Assembly (NCBI GenBank): GCA_016777395.1 | Contig: JADHRO010000133.1 | Span: forward strand, 1-6,071 | Direction of reading: 5' to 3' | Length of the DNA stretch: 6,071 bases | Source of the DNA: Chitinophagales bacterium | GTDB taxonomy: Bacteria; Bacteroidota; Bacteroidia; Chitinophagales; UBA8649 | In this document: one piece after another, positions 1-5,722 of the stretch | Layout of the letters: each line of letters opens with the position of its first letter | Numbering within the stretch: the stretch's first letter is position 1 | Position numbers and translations under genes: made by a program | The notes under the pieces: generated by a model | What the model saw: the letters and a program-made list of their open reading frames with translations, nothing else | Told to the model about the DNA's origin: nothing | Database searches by the model: none

Positions 1-12
1 ATTTTTAAGTCA

Positions 13-696
13 ATGAATATTATCATAATAACAGCATTACCTCAGCTATTAGAAAGCCCATTGAGTCACAGCATTATGCAGCGCGCTCAAGACAAAGGCT
101 TATTGAATGTAACGCTCATAAACTTAAGGAAATACGGCACCGGTAAACACCAGCAAATAGACGATTATCAGTTTGGTGGTGGTGCAGGCATGGTCATGAG
201 TTGCGAGCCACTTGCGCGATGTATAGAGGAATTGATGGCTACGCATCAATTTGATGAAATCATCTATCTAACGCCTGACGGATTGCCTTATAAACAGCAA
301 ACAGCTAACACTTTATCCCTTCAAAAAAATTTATTATTGATCTGCGGACATTACAAGGGTATTGATGAGCGAATCAGAGAAAAATATGTGACGATGGAGA
401 TTTCTATTGGAGATTATGTACTTTCTGGCGGGGAACTTGCTGCCGCAGTGCTTGTAGATAGTATTGGTCGATTATTGCCCGGTGTTTTAAGTGATGAAAC
501 TTCTGCCCTATTTGATTCTTTTCAAGATCAGTTGTTAGCTGCGCCAGTTTATACCAGGCCGCGCGATTGGCAAGGGATGAAAGTACCCGATATTCTGTTG
601 AGCGGAAATGATGGAGCGATTGACGATTGGCGCTATGAACAAAGCCTAAAGCGGACAAAAAAAAGACGTCCGGATATTTTAGAGGACAATGAATAA
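13..696 (+). CDS. trmD: tRNA (guanine-N1)-methyltransferase TrmD
   Basis: TrmD transfers a methyl group from S-adenosylmethionine to N1 of G37, next to the anticodon of certain tRNAs, and so prevents +1 frameshifting. It acts in the cytoplasm as a homodimer of the SPOUT (trefoil-knot) class. The 227-residue product is nearly full family length. Visible motifs are FGGGAGM (54-60), GHYKGIDER (112-120), the knot segment SIGDYVLSGGE (131-141) and LLSGN (195-199). By family comparison, R153 and D168 (in DSFQD) correspond to the catalytic Arg and Asp. The N-terminus with LPQLLESPLSHSIMQRAQ is typical of Bacteroidota TrmD, which supports the ATG at 13. Only 12 bases precede the start, so its promoter and upstream partner are not visible. 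rplS follows in the same direction, a common pairing. Identification is secure. Confidence 0.97.
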   Translation: MNIIIITALPQLLESPLSHSIMQRAQDKGLLNVTLINLRKYGTGKHQQIDDYQFGGGAGMVMSCEPLARCIEELMATHQFDEIIYLTPDGLPYKQQTANTLSLQKNLLLICGHYKGIDERIREKYVTMEISIGDYVLSGGELAAAVLVDSIGRLLPGVLSDETSALFDSFQDQLLAAPVYTRPRDWQGMKVPDILLSGNDGAIDDWRYEQSLKRTKKRRPDILEDNE

Positions 697-737
697 TAAT
701 TTGTGTGCATCATAGTATTTTATTCACAAATAAAATT

Positions 738-745
738 TATCTTTG
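738..745 (+). promoter_or_regulatory. Predicted rplS promoter, Bacteroidota -7 box
   Basis: TATCTTTG matches the Bacteroidota primary-sigma -7 consensus TAnnTTTG exactly. It lies 23 bases before the rplS ATG at 769, so transcription would begin near 751-753 and leave a short leader of under 20 bases. No TTG -33 element is present at the usual spacing; that region is only T-rich. The box lies inside the 5'-extended reading frame that could begin at GTG 703, which argues against that longer start. Confidence 0.55.
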
Positions 746-768
746 CACTCCGAAATTTAATCTATATC

Positions 769-1116
769 ATGGAAAGAGAAATAAAATTAGTACAGGATTC
801 ATTTGTGAGAAAAGAAGATATTCCAAGCTTCAAAGCTGGGGACAATGTATCTGTGTCTTATAGAATTATTGAAGGCGGCAAAGAGCGTATTCAAATATTT
901 AAAGGAGATGTAATCAATGTAAGAGGTGCAGGAACCGATAAAATGTTTACGGTTAGAAAAATGTCTAATGGAATTGGCGTTGAGCGGGTTTTCCCGATCC
1001 ACACTCCTTTCATTGAGGAAATTAAAGTTAACAAAATCGGTAAAGTTAGAAGAGCTAAATTATTCTACTTGCGCGATTTAACTGGAAAATCAGCTAGAAT
1101 TAAAGAGAAGCGTTAA
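769..1116 (+). CDS. rplS: 50S ribosomal protein L19
   Basis: L19 is a structural protein of the large ribosomal subunit, located at the interface with the 30S subunit. From the ATG at 769 the product is 115 residues, the usual length for L19. Recognisable parts are the N-terminal MEREIKLVQDSFVRKEDIPSF region, the SH3-like core around GDNVSVSYRI and IQIFKGDVI (24-49), and the C-terminal signature VRRAKLFYLRDLTGKSARIK (93-112). The frame stays open upstream to a GTG at 703, but those 22 extra residues are hydrophobic, unlike L19, and contain the predicted promoter, so I choose 769. The gene lies downstream of trmD and ends 27 bases before a strong hairpin terminator, so it can be transcribed alone or by read-through from trmD. 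Confidence 0.97.
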   Translation: MEREIKLVQDSFVRKEDIPSFKAGDNVSVSYRIIEGGKERIQIFKGDVINVRGAGTDKMFTVRKMSNGIGVERVFPIHTPFIEEIKVNKIGKVRRAKLFYLRDLTGKSARIKEKR

Positions 1117-1143
1117 TCAGCGTTTCTTCACACCCTATATTAT

Positions 1144-1174
1144 AAAAAACCCTTGCTTTTGGTAAGGGTTTTTT
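1144..1174. terminator. Bidirectional intrinsic terminator between rplS and the hydrolase gene
   Basis: AAAAAACCCTT (1144-1154) pairs with AAGGGTTTTTT (1164-1174). Inner G-T and C-G pairs extend the stem to 13 base pairs around a TTTTG loop. The A-run on one side and T-run on the other give a U-tract whichever strand is transcribed. It lies 27 bases after the rplS stop and, on the other strand, about 134 bases after the stop of the alpha/beta hydrolase gene. It is therefore the obvious terminator for rplS and probably also for the pfkA-gap-hydrolase operon. The rest of 1175-1308 shows no gene and no other strong hairpin. Confidence 0.88.
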
Positions 1175-1308
1175 AGTTTAAACTAATTTGATTGTGAATA
1201 GTGATAAACTAGGCTAAAAGAGATAAAAGCGATAGCAAACATGGGAAAAACTCCTGAAATGGCATTATAAATAGCCTTGAAGAACTGCCTGAAACCCTAC
1301 ACTAGGCT

Positions 1309-2106
1309 TTATTTCACTAGTACTTTGTCTAGCAGTTCTGACCATTCTAGATAATCTGATAAATTATTGTGCTGTGCTTCTTGAACTGGAATTAAATACG
1401 TTTCATTTTTTGCTTCTTGAGCCAATTTTTTGCCACTTGAGAAGGCAACTATTTTGTCTTCTACCCCATGAATGATGTATGTTGGATAGTTGACCTGGTT
1501 AATGTAAGAATAGCTCTCAAATTTAAAACGAAGAAGCAATTTTAATGGGAATATAGGAGCAATTTTACCTGCTATATCAGCAATACTATAAAAAGGTGAT
1601 TCCAATATCAAAGCTTTAGCCCTCCGTTGAGCAGCCAATTGAAGCGCAACTCCGGTTCCAATTGATCGGCCATATATAACGATATTTTCTTTGGGGTAAG
1701 TTTCACTAACTTGATCAAAGATAAAGCAAGCATCATTCACCATATTCTGCTCACTCAGCTCACCCTTACTCTTCCCATATGTCCTGTAATCAAGAACAAG
1801 TAAGTCATAGCCTCTAGAGATGAAATCTGTATAAACCCAACCCCAATCACGCAGACTACCTGCATTCCCATGCAAATAAAAGACTAATCCTTTAGAGTCT
1901 TTAGCACTAAAATTCAGGGTATGAATGCTACCATTATTGGAGGTGACGTACCATTTTTCTTCATACGGGTAATTGAAGTCATACACAAAATCTTGCGCAG
2001 TGCTCCTTGGATGAAAGAGAAAAGATTCCTGATAAAAATAAAAAAATGAGCAAGCGCCTAAATAGACGAGGCTAAAAAATAGAAATAGAAGAATCCAGTT
2101 AATCAA
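1309..2106 (-). CDS. Membrane-anchored alpha/beta hydrolase (BEM46/ABHD13-like serine hydrolase)
   Basis: A 265-residue serine hydrolase of unknown substrate. Residues 3-25 form a hydrophobic segment (WILLFLFFSLVYLGACSFFYF) that should anchor it in the inner membrane. The alpha/beta-hydrolase fold follows: oxyanion motif HGNAG (79-83), LDYRTYGKSKG (105-115), nucleophile elbow GRSIG with S148, LILESPF (167-172), acid D217 in HGVEDKIV, and catalytic H246 in AQHNNL. This set matches the BEM46/ABHD13 group; triad positions are inferred from spacing. The start is a TTG at 2106, whose frame has a TAA only three codons upstream and no ATG before residue 122. The TTG lies in the end of gap, overlapping it by 8 bases, so translation is probably coupled to gap. 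An esterase, thioesterase or amidase role is possible, and the operon gives no direct hint of substrate. Confidence 0.85.
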   Translation of the reverse strand: MINWILLFLFFSLVYLGACSFFYFYQESFLFHPRSTAQDFVYDFNYPYEEKWYVTSNNGSIHTLNFSAKDSKGLVFYLHGNAGSLRDWGWVYTDFISRGYDLLVLDYRTYGKSKGELSEQNMVNDACFIFDQVSETYPKENIVIYGRSIGTGVALQLAAQRRAKALILESPFYSIADIAGKIAPIFPLKLLLRFKFESYSYINQVNYPTYIIHGVEDKIVAFSSGKKLAQEAKNETYLIPVQEAQHNNLSDYLEWSELLDKVLVK

Positions 2107-3094
2107 TATATTTCTTTAACATTAACATCAAATCTGCCATACGACTAGCATATCCCATCTCATTGTCGTACCACGCTATTAATTTAACTAATCTTCCTTG
2201 AACTGCCACTAAATCTCCTTGAAAAATACAGGAATAAGAAGAACTAATGATATCTGAAGAAACTAATGGCTCTTCTGTATATTGTAATACTCCGCCATAA
2301 CTGCCTGCTGCAGCTTCTCGAAATGCCTGTTTAATCGAATCTACACTAACTTCCTTTTCTACCAAAAGGGTGAAATCTGTTAGCGAGCCCGTCACGACAG
2401 GAACTCGATTAGCGATACCATCCAACTTTCCGCTCAACTCAGGAATAACCCATCCAACAGCCTTTGCGGCACCAGTAGATGTAGGTATTATTGAATCTCC
2501 CGCTGCTCTAGCTCGGCGAAGATCACTATGCGGCGAATCCTGCAAATTCTGATCGGAAGTATAGGCGTGCACGGTATTAATAAAACCACTTTCAATGCCA
2601 AAATTATCCAGCATTATTTTCGCCATGGGTGCCAAGCAGTTGGTGGTGCAAGATGCGTTAGATATAATATGATCATCTGCTGTTATATCTCCTTCATTGA
2701 CGCCCAAAACAATCGTTTTTATATCAGCAGTTGCTGGAGCAGAAATAACTACTTTTTTCGCTCCTGATTTAATATGAATCATTGCCTTTTCTGTAGTTCG
2801 ATAGAAGCCTGTGCATTCTGCTACTACATCAACCTCAAGTTTTTCCCAAGGCAGATTCGTTGCATCCCTTTCAGCAAATAGTGGAATGTGTCGACCATCA
2901 ACAATGATATGCTTATCATCAAAACTAACTTCGTGGTTGAATTTTCTGTGCGCAGTATCATATTGAAGCAAATGAGCCAGTGTTTTTGGATCAGTTAAAT
3001 CGTTAATAGCTACAATTTGGGCATTTTTGTTATCGATTAACCTTCTAAATGTTAGTCTTCCGATTCTTCCGAATCCGTTTATCGCAATTTTCAT
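2099..3094 (-). CDS. gap: Glyceraldehyde-3-phosphate dehydrogenase, type I (NAD-dependent)
   Basis: GAPDH converts glyceraldehyde 3-phosphate, NAD+ and phosphate to 1,3-bisphosphoglycerate in glycolysis; it is a cytoplasmic homotetramer. The 331-residue product is full length. It has the Rossmann motif INGFGRIGR (5-13), D32 in the position favouring NAD+ over NADP+, the active-site sequence SNASCTTNC with C149, and H176 in NTVHAYTSDQ. C149 and H176 both fall on the classical numbering. Also present are DLRRARAAGDSIIPTSTGAAKA (191-212) and the C-terminal WYDNEMGYASR (308-318). P188 also fits NAD+ use. The gene begins 10 bases after the pfkA stop, with an A-rich spacer (AAAAGAAATT) before the ATG, and overlaps the downstream hydrolase gene by 8 bases. 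It is therefore the middle gene of a three-gene operon. Nothing is missing from the active site. Confidence 0.97.
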   Translation of the reverse strand: MKIAINGFGRIGRLTFRRLIDNKNAQIVAINDLTDPKTLAHLLQYDTAHRKFNHEVSFDDKHIIVDGRHIPLFAERDATNLPWEKLEVDVVAECTGFYRTTEKAMIHIKSGAKKVVISAPATADIKTIVLGVNEGDITADDHIISNASCTTNCLAPMAKIMLDNFGIESGFINTVHAYTSDQNLQDSPHSDLRRARAAGDSIIPTSTGAAKAVGWVIPELSGKLDGIANRVPVVTGSLTDFTLLVEKEVSVDSIKQAFREAAAGSYGGVLQYTEEPLVSSDIISSSYSCIFQGDLVAVQGRLVKLIAWYDNEMGYASRMADLMLMLKKYID

Positions 3095-3104
3095 AATTTC
3101 TTTT

Positions 3105-4082
3105 TTATATACTCAATATTTCAATCAGTTTCATCATTTCATCGTTTATACGATGATTTTCTTTAATTGCTTTCTCTAATGGGGTGAAGACCATTTTTTC
3201 ATTCAATACACCGACCATAACATCACTCTTTCCTGCTTTTAGGGCTTCGATAGAACCCACACCTAAACGGCTAGCTAATAACCTGTCATAGGCACTAGGC
3301 GGCCCTCCTCGTTGTACATGACCTAGAACAGTTACTTTGATGTCAAAAGAATCGTCCATTAACTGCAATTGTTTAGCCAATTCTTGCGCATTGCCATTTT
3401 TGTTTCCTTCCGAAACAATTACAATATTGCTCGATTTTCTTTTTTGTTCTCCCAATTTAATTTTAGCTAGAAGCGCTTCTGGTTCAGTATGAGTCTCGGG
3501 GAGCATTACAGCTTTGGCCCCACTAGCTATCGCACAACGCAAGGCAATAAATCCAGCATCCCTTCCCATCACTTCAATAAGAAATAATCGATTGTGGGAA
3601 GTTGCAGTATCCCTGATTCTATCTATAGCTTGAATAGCTGTATTCGATGCCGTATCAAATCCAATCGTATAATCAGAACCAAAAATATCATTATCGATGG
3701 TTCCTGGTATACCAATAACAGGAATTCCAAATTCTTTGTTGAAAACGTGAAGACCTGTAAATGTCCCATCGCCTCCTATACCTATTATAGCATCAATTTT
3801 GTGCTTTTGAAGATTATTGTAAGCTTGCTTTCTTCCTTCCTTCGTCCTAAACGCTTCGGATCGAGCACTCTTAATAATAGTGCCTCCCTTATCTACAATT
3901 CTTGCAACAGAACGTTCGTCTAAAGGAGTGAAGTCAGCATCAATCATTCCTTCATATCCTCGGTAAACACCTTCCACCTCTATTTGATAGTATCGAGCTG
4001 CTCGGACAACTGCTCGAAGTGCTGCGTTCATGCCCGGAGAGTCACCACCTGAAGTGAATACTGCTATTTTTGATAGTTTCAT
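3105..4082 (-). CDS. pfkA: ATP-dependent 6-phosphofructokinase
   Basis: PfkA phosphorylates fructose 6-phosphate to fructose 1,6-bisphosphate, the committing step of glycolysis, as a cytoplasmic tetramer. The 325-residue product has the bacterial PfkA length. Motifs are SGGDSPGMNAA (11-21), GGDGT (103-107, with the Gly at 104 that marks ATP rather than pyrophosphate use), PGTIDND (126-132, catalytic base D130), R165, MGRDAG (172-177), E225 and GHVQRGG (254-260). Against the E. coli enzyme recalled from memory, the substrate-site Arg243 is K249 here and effector-site Arg54 is E56, so regulation by ADP and phosphoenolpyruvate may differ. It is the first gene of the pfkA-gap-hydrolase operon. 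A consensus promoter lies upstream (4152-4159), with a perfect inverted repeat on the predicted transcription start (4129-4149). Confidence 0.97.
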   Translation of the reverse strand: MKLSKIAVFTSGGDSPGMNAALRAVVRAARYYQIEVEGVYRGYEGMIDADFTPLDERSVARIVDKGGTIIKSARSEAFRTKEGRKQAYNNLQKHKIDAIIGIGGDGTFTGLHVFNKEFGIPVIGIPGTIDNDIFGSDYTIGFDTASNTAIQAIDRIRDTATSHNRLFLIEVMGRDAGFIALRCAIASGAKAVMLPETHTEPEALLAKIKLGEQKRKSSNIVIVSEGNKNGNAQELAKQLQLMDDSFDIKVTVLGHVQRGGPPSAYDRLLASRLGVGSIEALKAGKSDVMVGVLNEKMVFTPLEKAIKENHRINDEMMKLIEILSI

Positions 4083-4128
4083 AGATTAAAGCTACAAGAT
4101 TTACTTTTAAATTTGATTCAACTTTATA

Positions 4129-4149
4129 TTAGTGTAATTATTACACTAA
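4129..4149. promoter_or_regulatory. Perfect 10-1-10 inverted repeat, probable operator of the pfkA operon
   Basis: The arm TTAGTGTAAT (4129-4138), a single central T (4139) and the exact reverse complement ATTACACTAA (4140-4149) form a 21-base palindrome. It begins 3 bases past the -7 box of the predicted pfkA promoter, so it covers the expected transcription start, where a bound repressor would block transcription. The single-base centre and the TAATnATTA core recall the 7-1-7 operators of the Fur/PerR/Zur family, but this is only resemblance. As RNA it could form a weak AU-rich hairpin with no U-tract, so it is not a good terminator. The regulator is unknown and is not encoded in the window. 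Confidence 0.55.
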
Positions 4150-4151
4150 GT

Positions 4152-4184
4152 CAAATCTAATAAAAAAAAAGGACACTACATCAA
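4152..4184 (-). promoter_or_regulatory. Predicted pfkA-gap-hydrolase promoter
   Basis: On the minus strand TAGATTTG (4159 to 4152) matches the Bacteroidota -7 consensus TAnnTTTG. A TTG (4184 to 4182) lies 22 bases upstream, within the range seen for the -33 element. Transcription would start near 4144-4147, giving a leader of about 63-66 bases before the pfkA ATG. The -33 triplet sits in the loop of the upstream yceI terminator, so the two signals are interleaved. Confidence 0.6.
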
Positions 4185-4199
4185 GCCATTGTCCTTTTT
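4162..4199 (-). terminator. Intrinsic terminator of the YceI lipoprotein gene
   Basis: On the plus strand, AAAAAGGACA (4166-4175) pairs with TGTCCTTTTT (4190-4199) to give a 10-base-pair stem with a 14-base loop. The A-run 4162-4170 becomes a nine-residue U-tract after the stem in minus-strand RNA. It lies 13 bases after the stop of the YceI gene, an ideal position, and separates that gene from pfkA. Confidence 0.85.
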
Positions 4200-4212
4200 C
4201 TCTAAATATTTT

Positions 4213-4857
4213 TTATTGTTTCAAACTAACCGCTATGAAACTTAACTCAAAATCATCGTAAATAGTTTTATCGCCAAGGTCTTCGAAGAACTTTCCTGAT
4301 CGATATCTAATATCATACATTGTTCTGTCCACAAGCATAGAACCCGAAAGCGTCAATATACCTTCATTTTCTATAACCTCGAAAGGAAATTCAATAGGAT
4401 GGGTGATATCCTTTATAGTCAGACTACCAAACGCAATTGCTTCATCAGTTGAGCCGTCAAGCTTCAATGTAGCTGAAGGAAACTCACTTGTATGAAAGAA
4501 ATCCTTAGAATTTAAATGTTCAGTTAGCTTAGTATTCATAGCCTTATCCTTAATATCTTCCACCACAATTGAAGTTAGATCCGCATAAGCAACACCCCCG
4601 GTTAATTGGCCATTGGAAAAACTAAATTTACCATTGGTTAACGCGATAGTACCGAAGTGCTCACCGGTCACTTTTTTCGCCTTCCAATTCAACATAGATT
4701 TTTCTTTATCGAGATAGAATCCACCCGTGATAGGCTCTTCCATTGATAGGTTCTCCTCTACCGATACTTCTTCTATCGATGTATCTTGCTTACATGCACA
4801 GAGTGTAACTAGCGCAAATACCGTTATTGCGACTAAACTTAAGTTGATTTTTTTCAT
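4213..4857 (-). CDS. YceI-domain lipoprotein
   Basis: A 214-residue exported protein of the YceI family, whose lipocalin-like beta-barrel binds isoprenoid or other lipid-like molecules in characterised members. The N-terminus is a lipoprotein signal: basic MKK, a hydrophobic core and a lipobox ending LCAC, with C22 the most likely lipidated residue (C20 is an alternative). An acidic linker (about 25-44) follows. The YceI domain then runs from GFYLDKEKSMLNWKAKKVTGEHFGTI (46-71) through DFFHTSEFPSATLKL to LTIKDITHPIEFPFEV, and ends with the family hallmark RYRSGKFFEDLGDKTIYDDFELSF. It is a single-gene unit with its own terminator. I see no consensus promoter immediately upstream. The ligand and exact function are unknown, but the family assignment is firm. 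Confidence 0.9.
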   Translation of the reverse strand: MKKINLSLVAITVFALVTLCACKQDTSIEEVSVEENLSMEEPITGGFYLDKEKSMLNWKAKKVTGEHFGTIALTNGKFSFSNGQLTGGVAYADLTSIVVEDIKDKAMNTKLTEHLNSKDFFHTSEFPSATLKLDGSTDEAIAFGSLTIKDITHPIEFPFEVIENEGILTLSGSMLVDRTMYDIRYRSGKFFEDLGDKTIYDDFELSFIAVSLKQ

Positions 4858-4945
4858 GATTTTTTTGGATTTAATTACTTGTTAAACACCCCTAATAGGC
4901 AATAAGTTCATTCAATAAAATATGAGTAGAAATCTTCCCCAAACT

Positions 4946-4975
4946 AAAAAAGAGACGCAAATACATCTCTTTTTT
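4946..4975. terminator. Intrinsic terminator after the bioD-HAD operon
   Basis: AAAAAAGAGA (4946-4955) pairs with TCTCTTTTTT (4966-4975) to make a 10-base-pair stem with a 10-base loop. Flanking A and T runs give a U-tract in either direction. It lies about 97 bases downstream of the HAD phosphatase stop on the minus strand and before the YceI gene, so it most likely ends the bioD-HAD transcript. No plus-strand gene precedes it. Confidence 0.75.
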
Positions 4976-5024
4976 TGTAGAACCTTTCTGTCGACTAGAA
5001 ATGGACTAAAGTATCTTTATTGGT

Positions 5025-5050
5025 GGGCTTGTGTATATTTACGGGAGCCC
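5025..5050. other. Short GC-rich stem-loop downstream of the HAD gene
   Basis: GGGCT (5025-5029) pairs with AGCCC (5046-5050) across a 16-base AT-rich loop. In minus-strand RNA it falls in the 3' untranslated region of the HAD phosphatase transcript, just after a U-run (5052-5059), so the order is wrong for an intrinsic terminator of that gene. It may protect the transcript end or may be chance. The remaining sequence of 4858-5071 shows no gene. Confidence 0.25.
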
Positions 5051-5071
5051 TAAAAAAAAGTTACAAATCCA

Positions 5072-5722
5072 TCAATTTTTATTTTCCAATGCAATGAAAT
5101 CACACAAACTTTTAAAACGGTTATCTGCAATAGCATACCTTTGATCTGTAAAATCCTTAGGGGCTGGAATAGCTATACACTTCATTTTTGCTGCCTTTGC
5201 CGCTATCACCCCATTTACAGAATCTTCAAAAACTATGCATTCTTCTGGAGCAATTCTTAAATAATTTGAAGCACTTAAAAATACCGCAGGATGTGGTTTA
5301 CCAAATTCTTCAAATTCTGCAGAGCACATAACTTTAAAGTACTTTTTAATATCCAAGGTATTCACCACACTTTGAATAATTTGCCTAGGAGACGATGAAG
5401 CTAATGCAATAGGAATTTGTTGCGATTTAAAGAACTCTAAGGTATCTATAACCCCTGGAAGCAATTGACCGTTGTGCTCAACTTGCTCTTGCACACTCGT
5501 CAAAATATCAATTTCCAATTGCCCAAAGTTTGGGTTGACTACATCAAAATGATTTATCCAATATTTAACTACCTCATCGTTGCGCATCCCCATAGTCTCG
5601 CCAAGCATTTGATCCGTTAAAGAACAATCTAGCTTCTGAAATGCTGCAATTTCAGCTATTCTCCAAAATGGTTCTGAATCAATCAACAGCCCATCCATAT
5701 CCATAATTACTCCATTAATCAT
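5072..5722 (-). CDS. HAD-superfamily sugar phosphatase, HxpB/YniC-like
   Basis: A 216-residue phosphatase of HAD subfamily IA, most like E. coli HxpB (YniC), which removes phosphate from hexitol and 2-deoxyglucose 6-phosphates. Motif I is DMDGLLIDSEPFW (8-20), with nucleophile D8 and acid/base D10. A helical cap domain covers about 15-85, and LLPGV (88-92) begins the return to the core. Motif II is ASSSP (108-112), motif III GKPHP (K142), and motif IV FEDSVNG (165-171, E166/D167). IPAPKDFTDQRYAIAD (185-200) matches the C-terminal part of HxpB. Its ATG overlaps the end of bioD by 8 bases (ATGATTAA), so translation is probably coupled to bioD. Substrate is inferred from family only: HAD enzymes are promiscuous, and a role linked to biotin or housekeeping of damaged metabolites cannot be excluded. 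Confidence 0.9.
   Translation of the reverse strand: MINGVIMDMDGLLIDSEPFWRIAEIAAFQKLDCSLTDQMLGETMGMRNDEVVKYWINHFDVVNPNFGQLEIDILTSVQEQVEHNGQLLPGVIDTLEFFKSQQIPIALASSSPRQIIQSVVNTLDIKKYFKVMCSAEFEEFGKPHPAVFLSASNYLRIAPEECIVFEDSVNGVIAAKAAKMKCIAIPAPKDFTDQRYAIADNRFKSLCDFIALENKN

Noticed and set aside
1241..1270. Small plus-strand frame beginning ATGGGAAAAACTCCTG (nine residues)
   Set aside because: Too short, no promoter or recognisable homology, and it lies after the rplS terminator.
1261..1276. GGC...GCC inverted repeat as a separate operon terminator
   Set aside because: Only three base pairs form before mismatches, and no T-run follows on the minus strand.
1208..1308. Direct repeat ACTAGGCT at 1208-1215 and 1301-1308
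   Set aside because: Only eight bases, with poor flanking similarity and no insertion between them, so it is compatible with chance and not evidence of a mobile element.
2370..2767. Plus-strand open frames opposite gap
   Set aside because: They lie antisense to a complete, conserved GAPDH gene and encode no recognisable domain; they are shadows of its codon use.
3594..3923. 109-residue plus-strand open frame opposite pfkA
   Set aside because: Antisense to conserved PfkA motifs, low-complexity Ser/Asn-rich composition, and no promoter.
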